36,063 nucleotides of DNA, taken from positions 1 through 36,063 of the forward strand of contig CAMAGM010000011.1 in NCBI GenBank assembly GCA_945833995.1, given 5' to 3'. The stretch comes from an uncultured Prevotella sp. GTDB taxonomy: Bacteria; Bacteroidota; Bacteroidia; Bacteroidales; Bacteroidaceae. Below are positions 17,231 through 25,877 of the stretch, one piece after another. The position numbers and the translations under genes were made by a program. The notes under the pieces were generated by a model, which made no database searches, was not told the origin of the DNA, and saw only the letters and a program-made list of their open reading frames with translations. The first letter of the stretch is position 1, and each line of letters starts with the position of its first letter.

Positions 17231-18754
17231 ATGAATGCAGGCAAGCGCATAATAGTAAACACACTGGCTCAGTATTCCAAAGCCATCATAAACATTTGCC
17301 TCTCGCTTTATTCAACAAGATTGATACTTGAGGCTCTTGATGTCAGCGACTACGGCATCTACTCTGTTGTAGCTGGCGTGGTGGGAATATTGAACTATCT
17401 CACCAATTCGCTAATAGTAACTACACAAAGATATATTTCATACTATTGTGGGGCAAACGATCAAGAACATCTCAAGAGATTATTTGCCAGTAGCCTATTC
17501 ATCCATGCGTTGATTGCCATAATTTTTCTCATCCTCCTATCATTGGCAGGAAATAGTATCATAGATGGTTTCCTAAACATACCGGTTGAGAGACTTTCAG
17601 CTGCAAAGTTTGTTTATAACGTAACTGTGTTGATGCTTATCCTCACGATAGCGACATCTCCTTTTAAGGCTTTACTAACGGCTCACGAGAATATTGTCTA
17701 TATTTCAATAATTGAAGTCATAGACGGCGTTCTAAAACTGATGTTGGCTATAATCCTTTCCCTAATATCGTTAGACAAACTTGAGTTCTATTCAGTAATG
17801 TTGCTTGTGATTCTTTGTCTCAATTTCATTGCTTTTACATCTTATTGTCTCGTAAAATACAAGGAAAGCCATGTGTTAAATATAAATAGATACATTGATA
17901 AGAGTTGCATCCGCCAACTCACTGGCTTCACATCTTGGACTACTTTCGGAATGTTGGCTGGAATTTGCCAAACACAAGGTACTGCCATAATCGTGAACAA
18001 GATGTTTGGCACCATAATGAATGCTGCCTTTGGAATTGCCCTTCAAGTGAATGGAGCCATTCGGTTTGTATCTACATCCATCCTTAATGCTATGAATCCT
18101 CAAATAATGAAAGCAGAGGGGAACAGCGATAGAATGAAAATGATTTCCTTAGCTGAGAAGGAAAGCAAGTTTTCCACAGCCTTGATGTCTATTATATCAA
18201 TTCCTGTAATTGTTGAAATGCCTGATATAATGTCATTCTGGTTGAAGGAGACTCCACCTCATACCGTAATGTTTACCAGTTCCCTAATGATAGCATTCAT
18301 TATAGACCAACTTACACTTGGACTACATGCGGCAAACCAAGCTACAGGGCATATCCGTAACTATACCATTGCAACGACCATACCCAAGATGTTGCTTCCC
18401 TTGTTTATGTGGATTACACTTACGTGTGGTTACTCAGTCCATACAATCATGGCTATATATATCGTAGTTGAGTTTTCAGTAGCAGCTTTTCGTATTCCAT
18501 ATATGAAGAGAACCATAGGGTTGGATGTCAGGCATTTTTTAGCATCAGTGATTCTCCCTATAGTCCCGTTATTGGTTTCAACAACTGTGGCTTCTTTGTT
18601 ACTTGCAAACCTCGTTGAGGTAAACGATAAGCGATTCCTCATTACACTACCTTGTGGCTTCATTGTCGGGATAATAACAATGTGGTACGCAACTATGACG
18701 AAAGAAGAGAGGCTGTTTGCAAAACAAATGTTCAATAACTCAATCAAGAAATGA
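17231..18754 (+). CDS. Wzx-type lipid-linked oligosaccharide flippase
   Basis: A 507-residue integral membrane protein of the polysaccharide transporter group (MOP superfamily), with about a dozen hydrophobic segments spread evenly. The opening (KRIIVNTLAQYSKAIINICL, then YGIYSVVAGVVGILNYLTNSL) is typical for Bacteroidetes O-unit or capsule flippases, with the conserved YGIYS motif after helix 1. It should move the lipid-linked repeat unit across the inner membrane. Its stop overlaps the next start by 4 bases (ATGA at 18751), showing translational coupling with the polymerase. This part of the locus is AT-rich (about 33% G+C over 17521-17580). Confidence 0.87.
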   Translation: MNAGKRIIVNTLAQYSKAIINICLSLYSTRLILEALDVSDYGIYSVVAGVVGILNYLTNSLIVTTQRYISYYCGANDQEHLKRLFASSLFIHALIAIIFLILLSLAGNSIIDGFLNIPVERLSAAKFVYNVTVLMLILTIATSPFKALLTAHENIVYISIIEVIDGVLKLMLAIILSLISLDKLEFYSVMLLVILCLNFIAFTSYCLVKYKESHVLNINRYIDKSCIRQLTGFTSWTTFGMLAGICQTQGTAIIVNKMFGTIMNAAFGIALQVNGAIRFVSTSILNAMNPQIMKAEGNSDRMKMISLAEKESKFSTALMSIISIPVIVEMPDIMSFWLKETPPHTVMFTSSLMIAFIIDQLTLGLHAANQATGHIRNYTIATTIPKMLLPLFMWITLTCGYSVHTIMAIYIVVEFSVAAFRIPYMKRTIGLDVRHFLASVILPIVPLLVSTTVASLLLANLVEVNDKRFLITLPCGFIVGIITMWYATMTKEERLFAKQMFNNSIKK

Positions 18755-19971
18755 AAATAGACTTCAGTAAACTATACCTCATTCCAAGGGAAAGCGTCGC
18801 AAATGCTTTTTTTTACGCATCGATGCTTTTGGCATTCTTCGGCTCGATGAATGTATGGTTTTTGCTGCCTATCGCCACAATATTCCCAATTCTCTCCTTC
18901 TTGTTGGGAATAACTGCCATAATCATTTCAAGACCACTTGAGAAACAGCTATTCTGCAATTCAGACGTTCTGCTTCCAACGATATGTTTCGTGATTCTAT
19001 TGTTCTATCAAGCAATAGTGAACGACAATAATGTAAATACTTACATAAAGGCATTGTTCAATACGTCGGTATTGTATGTTTTCCTAAAATACGATAGACA
19101 ACGACTTGGCAAATTATCTGATATTCTTGCCAAGACGCTCGGATGTATATTGGTAATCTCCTACCCTATCTTTGTACTATATCTAATTGGCTTTCCATTG
19201 CCATATAGTGACCTCGACTTCAATGACGGTTTCTATTATTTCTCAAACTACTATTTCTTTCTTATCGACGAACGATCACTGTTCTCAATAATACCTCGTT
19301 TCCAATCCATCTTCCTGGAGCCTACTTATTTAGGAAGCACAACAGCCTTGTTGCTTATGACGCAACGGGGGAAATGGAAACGCTGGTACAATATCAGTAT
19401 GCTGTTCGGTCTGTTCATATCTTTTTCTCTTGCAGGATACGCCTACATATTTGCCATCACATTCCTTAACCTTTGGACAAATAGGGAGAAAATCATGAAA
19501 AAAGCTGCAATCGCATTCACAATAATCATTGTCGGTGTAGCTGGAGCTTTTTTCTATAATGGTGGAGACAACCTTGTTCACGACTTGATTCTACTACGTC
19601 TGGAAATGGACGAAGGAGAAATGTCTGGCAATAACCGAGTCACAAAGAGTTTTGACAACGAGTATGACGGTTATGTGCAAACGGCAGACATAATCCTCGG
19701 CAGAGATTACGACTATAGTTCATTCGGCGATTCTGGTTATAAGGTTTACATCTATGACTATGGTATCGTGGGAACGCTATTGCTATTCGCTTTTTATTTC
19801 ACTATGTTTAGGAAATACCGTGATGCGAGAGCGTTGACATCTGCCTGTATAATTCTTTTATTGATATGGGGTGTGGATGCCTTCGTACTATGGTTTGGAC
19901 GTATGATACCACTATATATCACAGCTACAAAAGACAAAGTAACGACTACAGAATATGAACATACTGATTGA
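18751..19971 (+). CDS. Wzy-like polysaccharide polymerase
   Basis: A 406-residue protein with about ten hydrophobic segments and a larger soluble loop (about 280-330, containing SGNNRVTKSFDNEYDGYVQ) before the last helices, the architecture of O-antigen polymerases/ligases. Sequence conservation is always low in this family, so the assignment rests on topology and on its place right behind the flippase, with a 4-base overlap. It would join repeat units on the periplasmic side of the inner membrane. Its 3' end overlaps the next gene by 17 bases. Confidence 0.75.
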   Translation: MKIDFSKLYLIPRESVANAFFYASMLLAFFGSMNVWFLLPIATIFPILSFLLGITAIIISRPLEKQLFCNSDVLLPTICFVILLFYQAIVNDNNVNTYIKALFNTSVLYVFLKYDRQRLGKLSDILAKTLGCILVISYPIFVLYLIGFPLPYSDLDFNDGFYYFSNYYFFLIDERSLFSIIPRFQSIFLEPTYLGSTTALLLMTQRGKWKRWYNISMLFGLFISFSLAGYAYIFAITFLNLWTNREKIMKKAAIAFTIIIVGVAGAFFYNGGDNLVHDLILLRLEMDEGEMSGNNRVTKSFDNEYDGYVQTADIILGRDYDYSSFGDSGYKVYIYDYGIVGTLLLFAFYFTMFRKYRDARALTSACIILLLIWGVDAFVLWFGRMIPLYITATKDKVTTTEYEHTD

Positions 19972-21112
19972 CTTCATTCCGTTCCAACATAATGGAGGCG
20001 TTGGTGGAACTGCAAGTTTTGCCAAAGCCGTCTATGACGATCTTTTGACTCAGACTTCAGAAGATACCGTCGTCTTCGGAGCATGCGATATGCGACTTGC
20101 TCCTGGACGACAGTATGACCATGAATTATATGCAAAAGAACACAATATCAACTTACTCGACATTTCAAAGCAACCAATACGTGAGCTCATCTCAAACAAG
20201 CATATTGATGTCTTTTTCATCGCAGTGGGACAGTTTTATGCTGGCTATGACCTGGATGGCATAACTTGCAAGACTATAATGTTCATACATGATATTTTTG
20301 ACGTAGAGCGTTGCGACAACAAGATCGACCTATGTCTGCATGATATGCGAAAGGAAAACATTGTTAGTTGGGCAAAACGTATTGTCAATGTCATTTCTGG
20401 AAGATACAGAAGAATAGCACGGAAGCGTTATAATGCAGTGATGCCTCTTTATTCCTCAGGAAACACTGTTTCATATACAGTCTCGGAATATTCTGCCAAT
20501 GCCCTGAAATATTATTTCCCTGACTTGGATAAAGAGATACACGTTTGTTATGCGCCATCACGAAATGTTTGTGGAACGACTCATATCAGTAATGAAAGCT
20601 TAAAAGGTGTCATTGAAGAAGGTAAGAAATATTTCTTTATGGTTGCTGCAAACAGGATTTATAAAAATCCAGAGAATATGCTGAAAGCGTTCCGTCAAAT
20701 ATGGAGGGAAGGACACGATGTGCGTCTCATCACTTTAAAATATGGCAAGAGCATCGACAGCAGACATATCGATATTGATTTTCTTTCCGACAGTGATATG
20801 ACCTTGGCATATAAACATGCCCTTGCCCTCATTTTTCCATCTTTCTTCGAGGGCTTCGGTTATCCTCCAATAGAGGCATTGGCACAAGGGACTCCAACAA
20901 TAGCGTCTAACGTCACAAGTATTCCTGAGATACTTGGAGGCGCAGGTATATATTTCTCGCCTTTTTATCCATCAGACATTTATAGGGCGATTAAAGATGT
21001 ATTGTCAGGAAATCATATAGACAAAGTAAGGATGGCTCAACGGCTTCAGGAAATTCAGAGTCGCCAGAAGACTGATCTGCATAATCTAATCAATGATATT
21101 CTAAACAAATAA
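19955..21112 (+). CDS. Glycosyltransferase, GT4 family
   Basis: A 385-residue cytoplasmic GT-B enzyme. The N-terminal lobe starts MNILIDFIPFQHNGGVGGTA with a glycine-rich loop. The C-terminal lobe has FFMVAANRIYKNPENML (nucleotide-sugar lobe opening) and FPSFFEGFGYPPIEALAQG, in which E299 and E307 form the EX7E motif of GT4. It should add one sugar of the repeat unit with retention of configuration; donor and linkage cannot be predicted. It overlaps the polymerase gene and precedes the WbsX gene by 13 bases. Confidence 0.87.
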   Translation: MNILIDFIPFQHNGGVGGTASFAKAVYDDLLTQTSEDTVVFGACDMRLAPGRQYDHELYAKEHNINLLDISKQPIRELISNKHIDVFFIAVGQFYAGYDLDGITCKTIMFIHDIFDVERCDNKIDLCLHDMRKENIVSWAKRIVNVISGRYRRIARKRYNAVMPLYSSGNTVSYTVSEYSANALKYYFPDLDKEIHVCYAPSRNVCGTTHISNESLKGVIEEGKKYFFMVAANRIYKNPENMLKAFRQIWREGHDVRLITLKYGKSIDSRHIDIDFLSDSDMTLAYKHALALIFPSFFEGFGYPPIEALAQGTPTIASNVTSIPEILGGAGIYFSPFYPSDIYRAIKDVLSGNHIDKVRMAQRLQEIQSRQKTDLHNLINDILNK

Positions 21113-21125
21113 ACTCAGTAATATA

Positions 21126-22265
21126 ATGAAAGTTAGAGTAATAGCACTATATCTTCCACAATTCCACCCTATTCCTGAAAATGACGAATGGTGGGGAAAG
21201 GGATTCACAGAATGGACAAATGTCAAAAAGGCAAAACCACTCTGTAAAGGGCATGTGCAACCAAGGGTACCAGCCGATTTAGGCTATTATGACCTAAGAG
21301 ACCCCGAAACGAGGGAACGTCAAGCCGAGTTGGCACGTGAGGCTGGAATAGAAGGCTTTTGTTATTATCACTATTGGTTTGGCAATGGAAGGCAATTGCT
21401 TGAGCGTCCATTCAATGAAGTATTGGCGTCGGGGAAGCCAGACTTTCCTTTCTGTCTGTGCTGGGCAAACCATGATTGGACAAACAAGTCATGGAAAAAA
21501 GGCAACACTCAGAAATCAGGAAGCATGATAATGCAAATGCAGTATTCGGAGGAAGACCACATCAACCATTTCTACAATATCTTGCCTGCCTTTCGTGATA
21601 AAAGGTATATAACCGTTGACGGGAAACCTTTATTTGCTGTTTGGGCACCTCGCAACATTCCCAATGGGAAAAGATTTGTTGAGTTATGGCAGAACTTGGC
21701 AAGACAGAACGGATTGCCAGGAATACATTTTGTGGGATATACGGCAAATGCGAATAAAAAACTGCCAAATGGGAAACTCAGCCTCTATGAAACGAATAAG
21801 GCATCGGCATTCTATCAATCAGTATTGGACATAGGATACGATGCAGTGATATCTTCTGGTCTTACTCGCGCTCAATCAATCATCCAGGGCAGATTGGGAT
21901 TGGCATGGAATATCCTAACATACAAAACACGCATACCCTCATCGTCACATTTAGACTACTCAAAAGTCATGAGACACTATTATGTTGACGAAGACGCATG
22001 GGAGAATGTCTATCCCACCCTATTGCCACAATGGGACCGCACCCCACGGGCAGGAAGTAAAACCGAGTTCTTGATAAACAGCAGCCCCGGGAAATTCCAA
22101 AGCACAATAGAGGAAGCTCTAAGCTATTTGAAGGATAAGACATCTGAGCACAGAATACTATTCCTTAAGGCATGGAATGAATGGGGAGAAGGAAACTATG
22201 TTGAGCCTGACCAACAGTTCGGACATGGTTGGCTCGATGCTATAAAAAATGCTATAAACGAATAA
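21126..22265 (+). CDS. WbsX-type protein with GH99-like domain
   Basis: A 379-residue protein of the WbsX family, which is found in O-antigen and capsule loci and resembles GH99 enzymes in fold. Hallmarks are IALYLPQFHPIPENDEWWG at the N-terminus, GFTEWTNV, FCYYHYWFGNGRQLLERP, CWANHDWTN and, near the C-terminus, WNEWGEGNYVEPD. There is no signal peptide, so it probably acts in the cytoplasm. The biochemical role of the family is poorly settled: it has been annotated as a glycosyltransferase, but the fold suggests a hydrolase or transglycosylase. Only 4 bases separate it from the C5-epimerase homologue. Confidence 0.87.
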   Translation: MKVRVIALYLPQFHPIPENDEWWGKGFTEWTNVKKAKPLCKGHVQPRVPADLGYYDLRDPETRERQAELAREAGIEGFCYYHYWFGNGRQLLERPFNEVLASGKPDFPFCLCWANHDWTNKSWKKGNTQKSGSMIMQMQYSEEDHINHFYNILPAFRDKRYITVDGKPLFAVWAPRNIPNGKRFVELWQNLARQNGLPGIHFVGYTANANKKLPNGKLSLYETNKASAFYQSVLDIGYDAVISSGLTRAQSIIQGRLGLAWNILTYKTRIPSSSHLDYSKVMRHYYVDEDAWENVYPTLLPQWDRTPRAGSKTEFLINSSPGKFQSTIEEALSYLKDKTSEHRILFLKAWNEWGEGNYVEPDQQFGHGWLDAIKNAINE

Positions 22266-22269
22266 GGAA

Positions 22270-23205
22270 ATGGCTCTCAACTTATATAACATTAGAAAAT
22301 GGTATCGCATGATTGCAGGCAAAAGCGTCATGCATGTCAATCAAGATATTGGCAAGACATTCGACAAGGATGGTCTTCAGGGATATTATAACAATATGAC
22401 CGAGAAGGTTACATCCTTACCCAATCTGCTTCATACGGAAGCACTGCCACTCTATAGAACTCCATCAGGAAAGGACATAACCTTTCCTGTTGACGTATTT
22501 CAATATGGTTTAGGGGCTTATGACCTTTTTCTTATCACTGGCGATGAAGCCTATAAGGAAAAGTTCATGCAATGTTGTAAATGGGCAGTGGAACACCAGG
22601 AAGAAAGCGGGGCGTGGAATACATTTTTCTTCAAATATCCCGATGCGCCCTATGGTGGAATGTCACAGGGCGAAGCTGCATCACTATTGGTAAGAGGATA
22701 CAATGAGACTGGCAATAACGATTATTTGCATGCCGCAAGAAAAGCTATTGACTTTATGCTCATCAGCAAGGAGAAAGGTGGTTGTACGGAATACCTGGGG
22801 GAAAATCAGATTGTCCTTTGCGAATATACCCATTTGCCTGTTGTTCTCAACGGTTGGATTTTTGCATGGTTCGGCCTCTACGATTTCGTCAAAGCCATGG
22901 GTGAGGACTCTGACACCAAATATTCTGAAACGTTAGAGAAAAGTTTAAATACTTTAGAAGCAATGTTGCCATCGTTCAGCTGTAGCTACTGGAGTCTTTA
23001 TGACGTTAAGGGGAAAATGGCAAGTCCTTTCTATCATCGACTCCATATCGCTCAAATGCAGGCAATGTATATCCTTACAGGACATGACATATTTGATTTG
23101 TATGCAAATAAATGGAATACCTATCTCAACAAGCCAACATACAAGACAGTAGCGTTTGTAAAGAAGGCTTTTCAAAAAATCTTTGAAAAAGAATATTGGG
23201 CATAA
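22270..23205 (+). CDS. D-glucuronyl C5-epimerase family protein
   Basis: A 311-residue homologue of the C-terminal catalytic part of heparan-sulfate/heparosan glucuronyl C5-epimerase, which turns glucuronate into iduronate within a polymer. Visible blocks are PVDVFQYGLGAYDLFL (73-88), YGGMSQGEAASLLVRGYNET, CEYTHLPVVLNGWIFAWFGL (184-203), SYWSLYD (239-245) and ASPFYHRLHIAQMQAMYIL (251-269). From memory these match the animal enzyme blocks EYP...FVLNGFMYSLIGLYDL and YHTTHINQLQ, including the Glu-Tyr pair (E185-Y186) and the tyrosines Y244 and Y255 thought to act in catalysis. The N-terminal domain of the animal enzyme is absent. No signal peptide is seen, so it may act on the lipid-linked unit before export. 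The family call is firm; the substrate is inferred. Confidence 0.83.
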   Translation: MALNLYNIRKWYRMIAGKSVMHVNQDIGKTFDKDGLQGYYNNMTEKVTSLPNLLHTEALPLYRTPSGKDITFPVDVFQYGLGAYDLFLITGDEAYKEKFMQCCKWAVEHQEESGAWNTFFFKYPDAPYGGMSQGEAASLLVRGYNETGNNDYLHAARKAIDFMLISKEKGGCTEYLGENQIVLCEYTHLPVVLNGWIFAWFGLYDFVKAMGEDSDTKYSETLEKSLNTLEAMLPSFSCSYWSLYDVKGKMASPFYHRLHIAQMQAMYILTGHDIFDLYANKWNTYLNKPTYKTVAFVKKAFQKIFEKEYWA

Positions 23206-23219
23206 TACGCAATGATTAT

Positions 23220-24260
23220 ATGAACAAGGTATCAGTTATTGGACATTTCGGATTTGGTTTAAACCTCCTGAACGGGCAAACTATAAAGACCAAAATCATC
23301 ACAAACGAGTTGGAGGGCATCTTTGGCAAGACTGAGGTCAAACGATACGACACTCATGGTGGATTAGCCTTTGTGTTACGAATGCCTTTCGTCATATTCA
23401 AGATGTTGTTTGGCAGCAAGAACATAGTTATTATGCCAGGTGATAAAGGGCTGTTTATGACCATGCCATTCCTTATGCTATATAATTTGATATTTCGAAG
23501 AAAGATCTTTTATGTCGTTATTGGTGGTTGGTTGCCAAACTTTGTCAGGAAATGGCCGCATTTGATTTCTATGCTGAAACACATTGAAGGGATTTTTGTT
23601 GAGACACAAGTCCTAAAGTCCCAACTTGAAAGTCTTGGTCTTGAAAACACATTCATCATGCCCAATTGCAAGCGAATAGATATTTCCTTTTCTTCTGTTG
23701 CAAGACATACAATTGGCAATATACCACTATGTATGTTTTCAAGAGTAATGAAAGAGAAAGGTATTGAGGATGCCATAGAGGCCGTAAAAGAAGCAAACGG
23801 AATAATTGGAAAAGACATTTTCTCGCTCGACATTTACGGACAAGTATGGAAAGGACAAGAGGATTGGTTCTTGTCTGTAATGGAGAACCAACCAGATTAT
23901 ATACAATATAAAGGTTGTGTTGAATACGACTCCAGCGTCAAGACATTGGAAAACTATTTCGCCCTTCTTTTTCCGACCTACTACAGGGGGGAATGTTTCG
24001 CAGGTACTATCATCGACGCATTTGCTGCCGGCTTACCAATAATAGCATCTGATTGGCATGACAATCCAAACCTGATTGATGAAGGTAGGACAGGTAAAAT
24101 ATTCCCAACCAGGGATATTGAATCCTTGGTAGGAATACTGATGGACATTCATAGAAATCCAACAAATCTTGATTCCATGCGAAAGAACTGTATTGAGGAA
24201 GCAAAACTATACCAGCCTGACAAAGTAGTGCAAATCCTTACGTCACGAATGAGTATATAA
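23220..24260 (+). CDS. Glycosyltransferase, GT4-like
   Basis: A 346-residue GT-B enzyme. The N-terminus MNKVSVIGHFGFGLNLLNGQ has the glycine-rich loop, LCMFSRVMKEKGIEDAIEAV opens the donor lobe, and LLFPTYYRGECFAGTIIDAFAAG is the EX7E region. Here the second acid is Asp rather than Glu (E258 and D266), a change that may be tolerated. A TTG at 23196 would extend the frame by 8 residues into the end of the epimerase gene; the ATG at 23220 directly before the conserved N-terminus is preferred, leaving a 14-base gap. It is the last gene of the first polysaccharide transcript, before a new promoter. Confidence 0.85.
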   Translation: MNKVSVIGHFGFGLNLLNGQTIKTKIITNELEGIFGKTEVKRYDTHGGLAFVLRMPFVIFKMLFGSKNIVIMPGDKGLFMTMPFLMLYNLIFRRKIFYVVIGGWLPNFVRKWPHLISMLKHIEGIFVETQVLKSQLESLGLENTFIMPNCKRIDISFSSVARHTIGNIPLCMFSRVMKEKGIEDAIEAVKEANGIIGKDIFSLDIYGQVWKGQEDWFLSVMENQPDYIQYKGCVEYDSSVKTLENYFALLFPTYYRGECFAGTIIDAFAAGLPIIASDWHDNPNLIDEGRTGKIFPTRDIESLVGILMDIHRNPTNLDSMRKNCIEEAKLYQPDKVVQILTSRMSI

Positions 24261-24271
24261 TCGGCTTTTTT

Positions 24272-24302
24272 TTTGCTTATCGAAAAAAAATGTGTACCTT
24301 TG
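24272..24302 (+). promoter_or_regulatory. Internal promoter before the GT2 gene
   Basis: TTTG (24272-24275) and TACCTTTG (24295-24302) are exactly 19 bases apart, a near-ideal Bacteroidetes promoter. The start codon at 24322 follows after a 19-base leader. Its presence also rules out the GTG at 24292 as a start. Confidence 0.7.
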
Positions 24303-24321
24303 CACAAAATTACGCAAATAT

Positions 24322-25122
24322 ATGGTACAGGAAGGTTTGGTATCGGTTATAATGCCCACACATAATGGTGGCAAATTCATGAAGGATAGCATACAGAGTG
24401 TGCTAAGTCAAACCTATGCCAATCTCGAACTGCTTATCACTGACGACTGTTCAACAAAAGCTGAGACAAAAGACATCATCAAAGGTTTCCAAATGAGAGA
24501 CGATAGGGTGAAAGTGTTATTCCTCAGCGAGAACCATGGGCCTGGCTACGCACGCAACCAATCCATAGAAAGGGCCCGCGGACAGTATATCGCATTCTGC
24601 GACAGCGACGACCGCTGGTTTCCCGACAAGCTTGAGAAACAAATCGCCTTCATGCGCAAGAAAGGTTGTGCCCTTTGTTGCTCATCATACATAGTAGTCA
24701 ATGAGGAGGACGAGACTGTAGGAATACGAATCACTCCTGTACGCATCTCGTTCAAGATGATGAAACGTGACAACAAGATAGGCTGTCTCACTGCCATCTA
24801 TGATGTGAATCAGTTGGGTGGCAAATATTTCATGCCAACCATCCGCAAGCGTCAGGATTGGGCGATGTTTCTGAGCATCATCAAGAAATGCCACATAGCA
24901 TACGGTATTGTTGAGCCGTTGGCTTATTATCGCGACAGGTCTCATTCCGTGTCAAGCAACAAATTTTCGCTTATCAAGTATAACGTGTCAGTCTATCACG
25001 CTGTATTAGACTTCTCTTGGCTGAAATCATACGCCTATTTCCTCTTTCTGTTCCTCCCTACATACGCACTAAAGAAATATCGTCAGATGAAGGACAAACG
25101 CAGGATATTCGGTGAGTTGTAA
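24322..25122 (+). CDS. Glycosyltransferase, GT2 family
   Basis: A 266-residue GT-A enzyme. VSVIMPTHNGGKF opens the fold, LLITDDCS (38-44) carries the nucleotide-binding Asp, FCDSDDRWFPDKLE (92-105) holds the DxD metal motif, and RKRQDWAMFL contains the ED-like catalytic base region. A hydrophobic stretch near the C-terminus (about 235-256) may anchor it to the membrane. The start is the ATG at 24322, because the upstream GTG at 24292 lies before the -7 box. It should add one residue of the repeat unit, probably with inversion. It ends 13 bases from the convergent sugar-phosphate transferase. Confidence 0.88.
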   Translation: MVQEGLVSVIMPTHNGGKFMKDSIQSVLSQTYANLELLITDDCSTKAETKDIIKGFQMRDDRVKVLFLSENHGPGYARNQSIERARGQYIAFCDSDDRWFPDKLEKQIAFMRKKGCALCCSSYIVVNEEDETVGIRITPVRISFKMMKRDNKIGCLTAIYDVNQLGGKYFMPTIRKRQDWAMFLSIIKKCHIAYGIVEPLAYYRDRSHSVSSNKFSLIKYNVSVYHAVLDFSWLKSYAYFLFLFLPTYALKKYRQMKDKRRIFGEL

Positions 25123-25135
25123 TAGATTTCCCAAG

Positions 25136-25729
25136 TTAGAACTTCTTTCCAAATATGATGCTTGTAAATGTCATCCAAAGAATCTTCATGTCGAAGAACA
25201 GTGAATTGTGGTCGAGATAGTATAGGTCAAGCTCAAGACGGCGCAACATCTTTTCCATTGTGTCCGTGTAACCATTATATAATGTTGCATAAGATGTAAC
25301 ACCTGGTCGAATTTGATACAGGAGTTCATATTTGGTGTTATGCTGCATTATCTGGTCAATATAGAATTTTCGCTCTGGACGAGGTCCAATGAAAGACATG
25401 TCACCTATTAGGACATTCCATAGTTGAGGCAATTCATCAAGATGATGCTCTCTTAGGAATTGTCCTGTCTTCGTGAGCCTGTCATCATTGTCGGGATTGA
25501 ACAAGGCTGGACCATCGCTCTCAGCATCCAATTTCATGCTGCGGAATTTGTATATGTTGAATGGTTTGCCATGCAGTCCTATCCTCTCCTGACTGAAAAT
25601 AGCAGGTCCGCCGTCTTCCTTCCTGATGACTATATAGCAATATAGGAACATCGGAGAGAAGATTATCAGGCAGAGGATTGAAACCGCGATGTCAAATGTC
25701 CGTTTGATTATCTTCTGTGTATTATCCAT
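25136..25729 (-). CDS. Initiating undecaprenyl-phosphate sugar-1-phosphate transferase
   Basis: A 197-residue monotopic phosphoglycosyl transferase of the bacterial sugar transferase family. It starts repeat-unit synthesis by moving a sugar phosphate from a nucleotide sugar to undecaprenyl phosphate. One N-terminal hydrophobic helix (about 12-35) is followed by PAIFSQERIGLHGKPFNIYK with FRSM, then HLDELPQLWNVLIGDMSFIGPRPE, the two signatures of the family. It is the short PglC-like form, lacking the extra transmembrane region of WcaJ types. It is transcribed toward the rest of the locus, so its expression is separate. I see no convincing -33/-7 pair in front of it. Confidence 0.9.
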   Translation of the reverse strand: MDNTQKIIKRTFDIAVSILCLIIFSPMFLYCYIVIRKEDGGPAIFSQERIGLHGKPFNIYKFRSMKLDAESDGPALFNPDNDDRLTKTGQFLREHHLDELPQLWNVLIGDMSFIGPRPERKFYIDQIMQHNTKYELLYQIRPGVTSYATLYNGYTDTMEKMLRRLELDLYYLDHNSLFFDMKILWMTFTSIIFGKKF

Positions 25730-25812
25730 TACATTAGTTTGTTGTATTCATAATATATAAACTACAATATAGGATTTTTATTGTATCATTATTACATTTT
25801 TTTGAAAAATGC

Positions 25813-25842
25813 TTGCTAAATGGAAAATTATTACTAACTTTA
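25813..25842 (+). promoter_or_regulatory. Promoter of the GH53 gene
   Basis: TTG (25813-25815) and TAACTTTA (25835-25842) are 19 bases apart; the -7 box misses only the final G of TAnnTTTG. The leader to the ATG at 25878 is about 30 bases. Confidence 0.55.
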
Positions 25843-25877
25843 CACCCGAATAAAACTAAATATAAACAATATAGCTT

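Noticed and set aside
24292..24321. GTG start for the GT2 gene
   Set aside because: It precedes the -7 box TACCTTTG, and the conserved GT2 N-terminus begins at the ATG at 24322.
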